Source: a virus
Virus record (IMG/VR): IMGVR_UViG_3300036761_001395
Span: 1-33,422 of that record
DNA length: 33,422 nucleotides
Strand: one strand, 5' to 3'
In this document: in pieces, positions 7,472 through 14,513 of the stretch
Layout of the letters: the number at the start of each line of letters is the position of its first letter
Position numbering within the stretch: the first letter of the stretch is position 1
Position numbers and translations under genes: made by a program
The notes under the pieces: model-generated
Told to the model about the DNA's origin: nothing
The model's database searches: none
The model's input: only the letters and a program-made list of their open reading frames with translations

Positions 7472-7930
7472 TCAAGGCCGAGCTGGCCAGCAATTGCCGG
7501 CCGTCGTTCCCGGGGAGGCATTGGCACACCTAGCCCCACAAGAGCTGTATCCACAAATGTCTACCCAGGAATCAAAGTGGTCCGGGGTCTCGGCCAGGCG
7601 CGCGACCTTCACCAGGATCTCGAAGATCGCCACGTCCACACTCCCGAGTTGGCCTACGTCGTAGTTCCCCTCGGCGTCCTCGGTGCCCTTCGCCATCAGA
7701 TAGGCATTCCAGAACCGGGCGATATTGGCGAAGCTGTCTTCAGGCGGCCCGTACGCCTTCTGGCGATGTGCAAGGACGCAGCCCGCGGCCTCCACGAGCA
7801 CCCGGGCGCGGGGGTCTAGCCTGTTCCACGCCTCGTGTAGCAGTTCCAGGGTTGTAGGGTCTCGTTGTGGTAGTGGCTTCGGGACTGGTATTGATTGTTG
7901 CTGGTTACGAAGGATTTCAGCGAGATCCAT
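7472..7930 (-). CDS. DUF6378 family protein
   Basis: A 152-residue protein with the DUF6378 pattern: [19 protein letters not shown] in the middle, then LVKVARL, and [12 protein letters not shown] near the C-terminus. The family is common in phages and is thought of as all-helical; its reaction is unproven, though a resemblance to MazG-like helical nucleotide hydrolases is an inference. ATG at 7930 follows an excellent AGGAGG site, and the promoter B region lies just upstream. Confidence 0.8.
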   Translation of the reverse strand: MDLAEILRNQQQSIPVPKPLPQRDPTTLELLHEAWNRLDPRARVLVEAAGCVLAHRQKAYGPPEDSFANIARFWNAYLMAKGTEDAEGNYDVGQLGSVDVAIFEILVKVARLAETPDHFDSWVDICGYSSCGARCANASPGTTAGNCWPARP

Positions 7931-7949
7931 GTGACACCTCCTGCTTGAC

Positions 7950-7978
7950 AGTCTGGCGCTGGGGCCGCCGCATGTCAA
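7950..7978 (-). promoter_or_regulatory. Leftward promoter B
   Basis: On the minus strand TTGACA (7978-7973) is followed after 17 bp by a poor -10 box CAGACT (7955-7950). The predicted start would give a leader of only about 13 bases before ATG 7930. The poor -10 and the operator five bases upstream of the -35 suggest dependence on an activator. Confidence 0.45.
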
Positions 7979-8002
7979 GGGTGTCACACTAGATTACGTG
8001 TG
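7969..8002. repeat. 34-bp direct repeat, copy 1
   Basis: These 34 bases are identical to 24569-24602. The block covers the -35 box and nearly all of the operator. Identity over this length between unrelated genes suggests a regulatory cassette copied or held under strong selection. Confidence 0.85.
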
Positions 8003-8003
8003 T
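7984..8003. promoter_or_regulatory. Operator-like inverted repeat, copy B
   Basis: TCACAC-TAGATTAC-GTGTGT, one base away from perfect 6-bp arms. It overlaps the last codons and TAA stop of the zinc-ribbon gene at 7994-8218, so this control site is internal to the early operon and could boost the downstream genes separately. Confidence 0.65.
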
Positions 8004-8218
8004 TGGGGCGGTGGTCCTTTGCGGCGGCGGGCGTAACGCAGGACGTACAGGCGATGCAATTCTTCTTCCTGCCGGTCATCCGGAAACAGAACATCGGCTG
8101 ACACCCGCATGAACTTACATTCCTCGCAGACGTGGGTCCGCAGGTAGGTGTTTCGCTTGTCATCTTCATTGTTCTCCCGGCCTCGGACCAGGACGGCATT
8201 GCAGACCGGGCACCTCAT
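7994..8218 (-). CDS. Small zinc-ribbon protein
   Basis: A 74-residue protein with CPVC at residues 3-6 and CEEC at about residues 31-34, a classical two-CxxC zinc ribbon, followed by a basic helical tail. ATG at 8218 gives an ATGA overlap with the gene before it. The tail ends inside operator B. Likely nucleic acid binding; no family is named. Confidence 0.65.
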   Translation of the reverse strand: MRCPVCNAVLVRGRENNEDDKRNTYLRTHVCEECKFMRVSADVLFPDDRQEEELHRLYVLRYARRRKGPPPQHT

Positions 8219-8463
8219 TTTGCAATCCCCATGACCTTCGTGTTCCACGCCTCGCGCGCCGTGCGCATTGACTCATTGATGACCTTCATGCCTTTCCGTT
8301 GTCCGAGTTTCCGTTGAATCTCGGCGCACAGCCGGTCCGTGAACTCGCCGGCCAGGCCGGTGCGGAGCCCGGCGACCGCTCTCCACTTGCGCTCCCTGCG
8401 CCACCAGACCACGCCAGCCACGACCAGGGCGAGGAACTCGACAACCGCAACCAGGTTCGTCAT
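8215..8463 (-). CDS. Membrane-anchored helical protein
   Basis: An 82-residue protein with one transmembrane helix (about residues 3-19, LVAVVEFLALVVAGVVWW) and a charged cytoplasmic helical tail, the topology of many small phage inner-membrane proteins. ATG 8463 overlaps the stop of the gene before it. Function unknown. Confidence 0.55.
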   Translation of the reverse strand: MTNLVAVVEFLALVVAGVVWWRRERKWRAVAGLRTGLAGEFTDRLCAEIQRKLGQRKGMKVINESMRTAREAWNTKVMGIAK

Positions 8464-8570
8464 CGTCCCGCCCTCTTCTGCACGTTGCGCGCGATTGCAC
8501 GATTGTCGATCTCGACGAGGACTACGAACAGGTACGTCCCAACAATCGCCGCTAGTATTCGAGCCAGCAT
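8460..8570 (-). CDS. 36-residue membrane peptide
   Basis: A very short gene: ATG at 8570 lies behind a strong GGAGG site (6-base spacing) at the very end of the DUF1064 gene, and its TGA overlaps the next ATG. Residues 4-20 (RILAAIVGTYLFVVLVE) form a membrane helix; the rest is basic. Start signal and coupling on both sides support expression. Confidence 0.5.
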   Translation of the reverse strand: MLARILAAIVGTYLFVVLVEIDNRAIARNVQKRAGR

Positions 8571-8936
8571 TCAAACCTCCGTGATCTCCCACCCCTGCCC
8601 GCTCTTGCGGACAAGGAGGAACTTGAAGGGGAACATCGAGGCAGCCACCTTGATTTTCACCTTGGCGTCGTCGCGGAAAAAAGACCCCTTGACCTCATGG
8701 AACTCAAGCGCGCCAACTGCGGGCAGGAGTGCAAAGTCCGGGGTATACCTGGTGTCCGGTGCCAGCTTGAGGGTGATTTTCTCATACCCCCACCACTCGA
8801 TCTCGCCCGCCCGCTTCCGGGCTTCAAGAACCCACGAGTAGGCTTCCTCGGTTTTGTTCATCGTGCCGGGCCTCTTGGTCCGCCCGGGGCGGGCCGTTCG
8901 GAGACCGGGCATTGCCCATGCCGGGCTCGGGGTCAC
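8571..8936 (-). CDS. DUF1064-type nuclease-like protein
   Basis: A 121-residue protein resembling DUF1064, a phage family related to PD-(D/E)XK nucleases. The core is visible: RYTPDF, then LEFHEVKG with the E-x-K arrangement, then DDAKVKIKVAASMFPF, the usual family C-terminal segment. GTG at 8936 gives a GTGA overlap with the upstream gene; ATG codons further in are possible starts. It could cleave branched or damaged DNA during replication and recombination. Confidence 0.75.
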   Translation of the reverse strand: MTPSPAWAMPGLRTARPGRTKRPGTMNKTEEAYSWVLEARKRAGEIEWWGYEKITLKLAPDTRYTPDFALLPAVGALEFHEVKGSFFRDDAKVKIKVAASMFPFKFLLVRKSGQGWEITEV

Positions 8937-9277
8937 GCCGGCACCCCTGCGGCAATCTCGTCGCCGTCCACCTCGAGCAGCCCGCGCTCCATCGCATACC
9001 CGTAGAGTTGCCTGAACAGCCACTCCCAAACCGACATGCCGAGGTCAAGCTCGAACTCGGGGAACCGCCCCTGCGCGAGCATGTGATGGTGCCAGCAAAG
9101 CCACGTCCCGGCGAAATCCGAGCCGCCGAGGAGAGGGTCGCTGCCAGCGGCCCCTCTGCGTTTTTCGTGGTGGTATTCCAGGCCGCCGTAGCAGTTCGGC
9201 CCACGACAGGTACACTCATGGGGAAGCCACTTCCTGAACGCCTCACTCGTCGTGCGTCTCGGCTTTGCGAGGCTCAT
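8933..9277 (-). CDS. HNH/Ref-like zinc-binding nuclease
   Basis: A 114-residue protein with a cysteine-rich start (CTCRGPNC, residues 22-29) then YHHEKRRG and LCWHHHM. This Cys/His arrangement is typical of small phage HNH-fold nucleases related to Ref or NinG. The central GSD...F segment also fits. It is coupled by ATGA and GTGA to its neighbours, next to DUF1064. Exact family not certain. Confidence 0.7.
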   Translation of the reverse strand: MSLAKPRRTTSEAFRKWLPHECTCRGPNCYGGLEYHHEKRRGAAGSDPLLGGSDFAGTWLCWHHHMLAQGRFPEFELDLGMSVWEWLFRQLYGYAMERGLLEVDGDEIAAGVPA

Positions 9278-9768
9278 CGCTCCCCCTTGTCGTCCAACGG
9301 GGGGTTTTCTCCCCCGTCGAGACCCGAAGCGTCAAGTGGGCGGTCCTCCCCGCGCAGTTCGGGCCACTGGCGCATCGGGCCAAGCAGCGCCTCGGCCGAT
9401 TCGATACAGTCCGCGCCTTCCGAGGACGCACACAGGCCGGAGTTACAATTCTCAACCGAGTGAACGTAGGACAGTTCAATGGCGCAGCGGCGCACTAGAG
9501 CCTCGGCCCGCTCGGCCCGCTCGGCACGACAGAAGGGACACGGGATTCCGTTGTTCTTGACGCTGAACGAGTGACGTTCACAGTCGCTCATCCACCCCTC
9601 CCCCGCGCGCAGGACACGCGAGATCACCTTCAGTGCGGTCATGGGAGTCAGCGGAAGACACCCCGCGACTTCTTTCATTGCCTCCTCCAACTCCTTGATT
9701 CGCTCGTCTCGTTCGCAGATTTCACACTTGCGGCGGAGAGATCCGTGCTCACACACCAAGTCACTCAT
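9274..9768 (-). CDS. Two-module zinc/coiled-coil protein (family member 1)
   Basis: A 164-residue protein joining two modules. The first (residues 1-35) is CEHGSLRRKCEICERDERIKELEE, a CxxC-containing head with a coiled-coil start. The second is CERHSF...CPFCRAERAER near residues 63-87. The first module recurs in the gene at 9765-9929, the second in the gene at 10528-10839. A cysteine-containing middle and a disordered tail follow. ATG 9768 is behind GGGGGCGAAG. Probably binds zinc; function unknown. Confidence 0.65.
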   Translation of the reverse strand: MSDLVCEHGSLRRKCEICERDERIKELEEAMKEVAGCLPLTPMTALKVISRVLRAGEGWMSDCERHSFSVKNNGIPCPFCRAERAERAEALVRRCAIELSYVHSVENCNSGLCASSEGADCIESAEALLGPMRQWPELRGEDRPLDASGLDGGENPPLDDKGER

Positions 9769-9929
9769 CTTCGCCCCCCCGCCGGTTTGTCTGGAAGGTC
9801 GCCCCATCCCTCGCCAAGTTGCCGCTTGAGTTGTTCGACTTCTTCCTCCAGCTCCTTGATGCGATCATCCAGCTCGCAGAGTTCGCACCATGGACGCAAA
9901 AATCCGTGCTCGCACACCAGGTTATCCAT
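9765..9929 (-). CDS. Small zinc/coiled-coil protein (family member 2)
   Basis: A 54-residue protein whose first 30 residues (NLVCEHGFLRPWCELCELD) repeat the first module of the next gene down, then a coiled coil (DDRIKELEEEVEQLKRQL). ATG at 9929; its TGA overlaps the next ATG at 9768. The conserved cysteines argue that this is a real paralogue produced by partial duplication. Confidence 0.6.
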   Translation of the reverse strand: MDNLVCEHGFLRPWCELCELDDRIKELEEEVEQLKRQLGEGWGDLPDKPAGGRR

Positions 9930-9937
9930 GCTCGTGA

Positions 9938-10231
9938 TCATCCATCCTCGCCTCCCTCGGCAGTACGAGCAGCTTTACGCTCACCCATCCGCGCCTCAAT
10001 AGAATCCTGTACTCGGGATTCCGAATCCACGAAGTCCGCGATGTCGCGTAAGCACCGCTGCTCATACACCGTGGCGCAATCAGCGGTCGGCCCAAACGCG
10101 TACTGCCGCCAAGGGCCGCACCAGAACACGGACCCCAAGATCACGCCGTCGTCCTTCGCCACAACGTTCCAGACGCTCGTCTTCTCGTAGGACTTCACCA
10201 GCTCAAATCGAATCCACCGGGAGTCACTCAT
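9938..10231 (-). CDS. Conserved-looking small phage protein
   Basis: A 97-residue protein. ATG 10231 is preferred because GGGAGGCGGAG precedes it; the upstream frame shadows the neighbouring gene. The core (RFELVKSYEKTSVWNVVAK, GSVFWCGPWRQYAFGP, CLRDIADFVD) resembles small uncharacterised phage proteins with a WRQY motif. Fold probably alpha/beta; role unknown. The tail ends in AEGGEDG. Confidence 0.6.
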   Translation of the reverse strand: MSDSRWIRFELVKSYEKTSVWNVVAKDDGVILGSVFWCGPWRQYAFGPTADCATVYEQRCLRDIADFVDSESRVQDSIEARMGERKAARTAEGGEDG

Positions 10232-10547
10232 CTCCGCCTCCCTCGGCAGCACGAGCGGCAAGAAACTCACCGGTAGCAGGAACAAGTGCCGCCCTGATGC
10301 GATCAAGTTCCCCCGCACATTGTTCCTGAGTGCATGCCTGCCAACTGTCGCCGTCTCCCTCGTATGGATCATCCAGACTGTCGATGATCCAGAAAATAGC
10401 GTCCACGAGCGGCTGGGTGTATTCGATCCTCTTGCGTGCGTCGAGGAGATCACGCCAGGGATTGCATCTTGAACAGCCAGAACATTGGCTATTCTCGTGT
10501 GCTTCGACTATTATCCTGGCGTCGTTGTCACTCACTCGCTGGATCAT
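10224..10547 (-). CDS. Cysteine-containing protein of unknown function
   Basis: A 107-residue protein starting at ATG 10547. Cysteines CSGCSRC near residue 24 form CxxCxxC, possibly metal binding; more cysteines occur at ACTQEQCAG. The middle is helical. The tail ends in AEGGGDE, similar to the next protein down, because it encodes the ribosome site of that gene. No family is recognised. Confidence 0.6.
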   Translation of the reverse strand: MIQRVSDNDARIIVEAHENSQCSGCSRCNPWRDLLDARKRIEYTQPLVDAIFWIIDSLDDPYEGDGDSWQACTQEQCAGELDRIRAALVPATGEFLAARAAEGGGDE

Positions 10548-10839
10548 CGCCCCCACCCCCGCCGTGATCTGTCTCAAACGGTGTCCCGATATGCAATGCT
10601 CCGCTGCCCTCATCCTTCGCGGCAGCACGAGCAGCGGCAATGGCGGCAAGCGTTGAATCCAAATAGAAAAGCCCCTTGCCCTCGTATACATCAAGCAGTG
10701 CCTTCCTTGCCTCATCCAGCTTTCGCTCGGCTCGCTCGGCACGACAGAAAGGACAAACAACCTTCTCGCTTTTCCAATCGTGTCGCTTGCACCACTCCCA
10801 GGCTATCGGGAGTCCCGTGCTGGTCCCTCGCTCACTCAT
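10528..10839 (-). CDS. Zinc-binding small protein (family member 3)
   Basis: A 103-residue protein with CKRHDW...CPFCRAERAER near residues 17-39, the same second module as the protein at 9274-9768, followed by an alanine-rich helix. The nucleotide sequence around the shared module is also alike, so the copies are recent. ATG 10839 follows GGGAGGCGAGG. Confidence 0.6.
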   Translation of the reverse strand: MSERGTSTGLPIAWEWCKRHDWKSEKVVCPFCRAERAERKLDEARKALLDVYEGKGLFYLDSTLAAIAAARAAAKDEGSGALHIGTPFETDHGGGGGDDPASE

Positions 10840-10967
10840 CCTCGCCTCCCTCCCCGCGCAGGACGCGCAAGCCATGCAAGATACCCCACTGCAACAAAGT
10901 AGATCGTCATCGGGACGAGTACCTTCCAGCAATGGTGCAGAAAATCCAAGAACTGCCACTTATTCAT
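10836..10967 (-). CDS. 43-residue membrane peptide
   Basis: A short protein with one membrane helix (VLVPMTIYFVAVGYLAWLA, about residues 16-34) and a basic tail. ATG 10967 is behind GGAGGCGGGG, embedded in the end of the replication gene, and the stop overlaps the next ATG. Function unknown. Confidence 0.5.
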   Translation of the reverse strand: MNKWQFLDFLHHCWKVLVPMTIYFVAVGYLAWLARPARGGRRG

Positions 10968-11748
10968 CCCCGCCTCCAAGCCCGAGTTCCTTCCAGCAGT
11001 TGTCGCCCATGTCCGAGTCCGGCCGGCGGGGCTCCTTCCCACAGCGGGTGCAGAGGTTTTGCCAGTTGGTCATCCTCTCCGGGTGGTTCTCCCTCCAGTT
11101 GGCTTCCCATGTCGCCATCCAGCCCTTCCAAGATTTCAGGGGCACTCGATTCTTTCCGGTCACCCAACCCACCGCCTCACCCTTGCCGATGAACTCCTCG
11201 GCCGTGAAGTGGTAGCCCCTTTCTTGGATGTAGATTCGTGCTTCCTCGATCGTGGGGGGTGTGAAATGTTCCCCCTTCCCTTCTCTTCTCTTCTCTTCTT
11301 TCTCTTCTCTTCTCTTCTTTCTCTTCTCTTCTCTTCTCTTCTCTTCTATGGCACTTGGCGGGCACTTGGCGGGCACTCCGGGGGCACTTGTATCGAAAGT
11401 GTCTATCCATCCAACACCTTCGCCTGAGCAAAGCGTCAACATCCTGGCGAGAATCGAGGCTCGTGCCTTGGTCTTAATGGAGAGGGCCTCGGCATCGTAG
11501 GGCACGCCGTCTGCCCGCCCGGTGTCCGTCAAGTACCCGGCACGCGGGCGGCCCTGTTTGGAGGCCACCAGGACCACCGACATGAACGCCCCGTAGATCG
11601 CCTCGCCGTCCCTTGCTCGCATCACCCGGCCGTAACCGAGACCGTCCTGCTTGTTGGGGATCGGGCACCAGGCGCAGAGCTCGCGCTCGCGGCTCTTGTT
11701 GTTCTCGAAGTGCAGATCCCAGTCGCGGATCTGGTAGAGGGTGCTCAC
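10960..11748 (-). CDS. Phage replication initiation/replisome organiser-like protein
   Basis: A 262-residue protein with a two-domain layout seen in phage replication proteins. The N-terminal domain has DLHFENNKSRE, WCPIPNKQDGLGY, then AIYGAFMSVVLVAS. The C-terminal domain has EEARIYIQERGYHF, AVGWVTGKNRVPLKSWKGW and a CTRCGKEP zinc knuckle. Such proteins load the host helicase at the phage origin. Between the domains lies a Glu/Lys/Arg linker encoded by a pentanucleotide microsatellite. Start is GTG 11748, GTGA-coupled to endonuclease VII. Naming as replication protein rests on the layout and on operon position. Confidence 0.65.
   Translation of the reverse strand: MSTLYQIRDWDLHFENNKSRERELCAWCPIPNKQDGLGYGRVMRARDGEAIYGAFMSVVLVASKQGRPRAGYLTDTGRADGVPYDAEALSIKTKARASILARMLTLCSGEGVGWIDTFDTSAPGVPAKCPPSAIEEKRREEKRKKRREEKEEKRREGKGEHFTPPTIEEARIYIQERGYHFTAEEFIGKGEAVGWVTGKNRVPLKSWKGWMATWEANWRENHPERMTNWQNLCTRCGKEPRRPDSDMGDNCWKELGLGGGDE
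11281..11347. repeat. TTCTC pentanucleotide microsatellite inside the replication gene
   Basis: About 67 bases of nearly pure pyrimidine on the plus strand: three TTCTC units, TTCTTTCTC, two units, TTCTTTCTC, then four units. On the coding strand it is an all-purine run that encodes the charged linker. Five is not a multiple of three, so gain or loss of one unit would shift the reading frame. Confidence 0.9.
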
Positions 11749-12275
11749 TCAGTCCTCCGCAGATAGTTGATTGCCTTTTGGAGGAGGTCCGGGTTGTCGT
11801 GCAAGAACCCAGTGGCCTTGTTGCACCCATGGCAGAGGAGGCCACGGACAGTTCCGGTGGCATGGTCATGGTCCACATCGAGCACCGACCGGCTCCCACT
11901 TGGAATCTCTCCGCAGATCGCACAACGACCACCTTGCGCGGCCACCATTGCATCGTATTCCTCGACAGCAAGACCATACTTGCGACGAAGGTCGGCTTTG
12001 CGTTGGTATTCACGTACCCTCTCGGGGTTGCCTTCTCTCCACTTGCGCGCGGCCCTGCGCGTTTTGTCGGGATGCTCCACTCGGCGCCGGCGGCTGTACT
12101 CTCGGGTGCGCACGAGCGCTTTCTCGGGATTCTCCGCATACCGCTTGCGGTGGAGCGCGTTGAGTTCCTCGCGGTGCGCCGCCCTGTACTTGCGGTTGGA
12201 CTCGCGGTACTTCTCCAGGTTGGCTGCGTGGTGCTTGCGCTGGTACTCGCGCTTCTTCTCTAGATCACGTGGCAT
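11745..12275 (-). CDS. Recombination endonuclease VII-like HNH nuclease
   Basis: A 176-residue protein whose C-terminal half fits the endonuclease VII/HNH fold: KYGLAVEEYDAM, then CAICG (zinc), then LDVDHDHATGTVRGLLC, then HGCNKATG. The DVDHDHATG motif is the catalytic signature and the four cysteines bind zinc. The N-terminal 80 residues are a basic helical array of tyrosine/arginine repeats (for example KKREYQRKHHA), likely DNA contacting. Such enzymes resolve branched DNA before packaging. ATG 12275 is behind GGGAGAGGGG and overlaps the RNA ligase gene by 11 bases. Confidence 0.85.
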   Translation of the reverse strand: MPRDLEKKREYQRKHHAANLEKYRESNRKYRAAHREELNALHRKRYAENPEKALVRTREYSRRRRVEHPDKTRRAARKWREGNPERVREYQRKADLRRKYGLAVEEYDAMVAAQGGRCAICGEIPSGSRSVLDVDHDHATGTVRGLLCHGCNKATGFLHDNPDLLQKAINYLRRTE

Positions 12276-13218
12276 TCTCGGCCCCTCTCCCAACTACGCC
12301 GTTGAAGAAAGCAAGCGCCGTCTCTCGCCCACGCTGGTACACAGCCTTTTTGAGTTGGCGCAACGACAGGATGTCCACCTTCTTTTCAATCCACCAATCG
12401 ATTAGTTCTTCGTACGCGCATTCATGCCAGAGCCGGCCCAGAACCTCTTCCATCGCCCGAACGTCAGCGGGTTCACCGTGCAGGTCGGAGACCTTGCCGA
12501 CGACCTTGAGTACCGCATCATCCGTCACGACATCGGCGACGAATCGCAATTCCGGGGCGTCCCACCTGGAGGCGCCCATGTGGAGCTTGTGGCGCTGCTG
12601 GAAGTCCTCGCCCACCACCTTGCCCCATGTGACTCGCCCGAAGCGGTTGACGAACCCGTACCGCTTGGCGACCACGCCCTCGCGCTTCGGTGCGCCGAGT
12701 GCGCTTGGACCTGCCACCAACTCAGCGATCTGAGCGGCGGCCGGGTCAAGGAGACAGGTGACTGTCGGGACGTAACGGCAACCGAGATCGTCCGCCACCT
12801 TCAGCCACTCGTCGGGGTGGACGTACTCTCCGGTGTCATACCGCTGGCAGTCGAAGATGTAGAAATGCTTGTAGTTGTCGGCTGCATAGTCCTTGACCGA
12901 ATGCGGCACCAGCCACTCACCGCGCACGATGTATACCGCCGCGAGCGTCTGTAGCCCGTGATGCCCAAGGATGTACTCGACGAGCCCCCGGAACCCGTTT
13001 GGAGGGTCGCCAGCGACCGACACGGCGCTGTTCCGGCTTGCGATCACCAGTCGCCCGGTCTCCGGCTCGATGGCCACCGTCGCGTTGGCCCCGTCGAGTT
13101 TCTCCTGGACGATCACCTCGCCGTCGAGCAGACCCTCAACGTCGGCATGCCCGAGGCGCTCGATGTGCTGATAGCGGGGCAGCCAGTCAGAAAAAAGCAT
13201 TCCGGTCCCGTTGCTCAT
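12265..13218 (-). CDS. RNA ligase (Rnl2-like nucleotidyltransferase)
   Basis: A 317-residue ATP-dependent ligase. Motif I is KLDG at residues 40-43, with Lys40 the adenylated lysine in the context QEKLDGANATVAI. RGE at about residues 99-101 fits motif Ia; HFYIFDCQ near 118 fits motif III; REGVVAKR near 179 is motif IV; and WGKVVGEDF near 198 carries the motif V lysine. RNA ligases of this type seal nicks in RNA, classically host or phage tRNA cut by defence nucleases. No polynucleotide kinase is seen in the window. The encoded phage tRNAs could be substrates, which is inference. Start ATG 13218 follows GGAGG. Confidence 0.87.
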   Translation of the reverse strand: MSNGTGMLFSDWLPRYQHIERLGHADVEGLLDGEVIVQEKLDGANATVAIEPETGRLVIASRNSAVSVAGDPPNGFRGLVEYILGHHGLQTLAAVYIVRGEWLVPHSVKDYAADNYKHFYIFDCQRYDTGEYVHPDEWLKVADDLGCRYVPTVTCLLDPAAAQIAELVAGPSALGAPKREGVVAKRYGFVNRFGRVTWGKVVGEDFQQRHKLHMGASRWDAPELRFVADVVTDDAVLKVVGKVSDLHGEPADVRAMEEVLGRLWHECAYEELIDWWIEKKVDILSLRQLKKAVYQRGRETALAFFNGVVGRGAENAT

Positions 13219-13234
13219 CTTGTCCTCCGGCGGG

Positions 13235-13933
13235 CTATGACGCCCGCTTTGCGATGCAGTTCTCCACCACGACCTCGCACCCGGGGATGCAGAACGAGTC
13301 TTTCTGCGCTCGCGCCATCGCATCGAGCGACTTCTCGTTGGGGAGCAGGCACGAGGCGAGGATCGCGGGGTTGGCGACCGCGAACACCGCGAGTTTGTGC
13401 AGGTCCGTCACGCGGCACGAGTACAACTTGCGGAACGACGTGCCCTCGAGGACAGGGGCCCCGACGGCCATCGGTAGGATGGCGGCGGGTGCCGGGGGCG
13501 CGTTGAGTACGGCCTGTGCGGCCTCCTTGTGGCCGGCGGCCTCGAGTGCCGCCGCCTGCGCGAGCTGGGCATCGTCGGCGGCCTTGCGCGCCCCAGCCTC
13601 GGCCAACATCTGCTCCCTGCGGGCCTCCGCCTCCCTCTGTGCCTGGTAGTCGCCCATCTTCCGCTTGACGACCTTTTCCGCTTCGTCTACCGGGTCGGAG
13701 TACCGCTTCTTCGTGGCAACCGCGAGTTTGTGGCTGCGGTGCAGGCTGGCAACAATCTCGTCATAGCCCTCGTCGATCTTCTTGCGCAGCGTCTTGATGT
13801 CACCCAGGAAGTCGTCCGCGAGGACGTAGTGCTCGTCGGTCTGGATCGTGATGCCCTGGGCGGCGACGAGCAGCTCAGAACTCTGGCTCGCCAGTTCGGG
13901 CCTCTCGTGTACGATGATGTCAGCAGAACCCAT
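13235..13933 (-). CDS. Coiled-coil protein of ERF/exonuclease operons
   Basis: A 232-residue protein with a long central coiled coil (from AEKVVKRKMGDYQAQREAE) and a C-terminal globular tail: EGTSFRKLYSCRVTDLHKL, then FCIPGCEVVVENCIAKR. This tail resembles an uncharacterised protein often encoded beside ERF or RecT annealing proteins in phages, ending in an IPG-V-E-K pattern. It is likely an accessory of the recombination pair next to it. ATG 13933 gives normal spacing; a 14-base overlap joins it to the nuclease gene. Confidence 0.65.
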   Translation of the reverse strand: MGSADIIVHERPELASQSSELLVAAQGITIQTDEHYVLADDFLGDIKTLRKKIDEGYDEIVASLHRSHKLAVATKKRYSDPVDEAEKVVKRKMGDYQAQREAEARREQMLAEAGARKAADDAQLAQAAALEAAGHKEAAQAVLNAPPAPAAILPMAVGAPVLEGTSFRKLYSCRVTDLHKLAVFAVANPAILASCLLPNEKSLDAMARAQKDSFCIPGCEVVVENCIAKRAS

Positions 13934-14513
13934 GATTGCGCCTCCACCACACACAGTTCACGGCTGAAAGGAATACCGTCTGGTCCGACGGGTCGAGGAA
14001 CGGGGGGCTGAGCTTGTAGTAACCCTCGCGGAACAACTGCAAGGAGTACCGCTCCGGCACATAGACGCCCGTTTCCTCGTGATAGGCGAACTGGTAAGCG
14101 GCAGTCTGGAGTTTCACGGCCTCTCCCGGATCGCCAGTTTTTACGTCAATGAGTGCCAAGGCTGGGTTGCCTCGGAAGACACCTATGAGGTCGAGGATTC
14201 CGGCGAACATCCGGCTGACCGAGCAGACGGGTCGCTCGACCTCTGTGGCGACAAACCCCTTCTCCACAAGAAACCGCCTGTAGCCTTGGATGTAGCCAGC
14301 GTACTCCGAGAGCAGCCGTGACTCATCAAGGTCGTTCTCGTGTAGGGCCTGGATGCACTGGTGGATATACGTTCCGCGGTCTCGGGCGTTGTCGTTCCAC
14401 CAGCGGTCATCGACGAAGTGCGCGGCCTTGAGTACGCTGGTGACGCCCGGCAGCGCCACGCCGTTGAGCGCGTGCGTGTGCGTTGCCGGGTCAAAGGTGT
14501 AGCCTTGGATCAC
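13920..14513 (-). CDS. PD-(D/E)XK exonuclease (Cas4/RecB-like)
   Basis: A 197-residue nuclease of the PD-(D/E)XK fold. The catalytic block is visible: RMFAGILDLIG (metal-binding Asp), then LIDVKTGD (the D-x-K motif), then LQTAAYQFAY, the glutamine motif of the RecB/Cas4 type. An N-terminal helical part contains GTYIHQCIQALHEND, also typical. It would resect DNA ends to make single strands for the ERF protein encoded directly upstream. GTG 14513 is chosen because GGAG lies five bases upstream and it overlaps the ERF stop. Confidence 0.83.
   Translation of the reverse strand: MIQGYTFDPATHTHALNGVALPGVTSVLKAAHFVDDRWWNDNARDRGTYIHQCIQALHENDLDESRLLSEYAGYIQGYRRFLVEKGFVATEVERPVCSVSRMFAGILDLIGVFRGNPALALIDVKTGDPGEAVKLQTAAYQFAYHEETGVYVPERYSLQLFREGYYKLSPPFLDPSDQTVFLSAVNCVWWRRNHGFC

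Noticed and set aside
11281-11347. The pyrimidine repeat as a CRISPR array
   Set aside because: Units are five or nine bases with no unique spacers. It is a simple microsatellite inside a gene. No CRISPR arrays were seen elsewhere.
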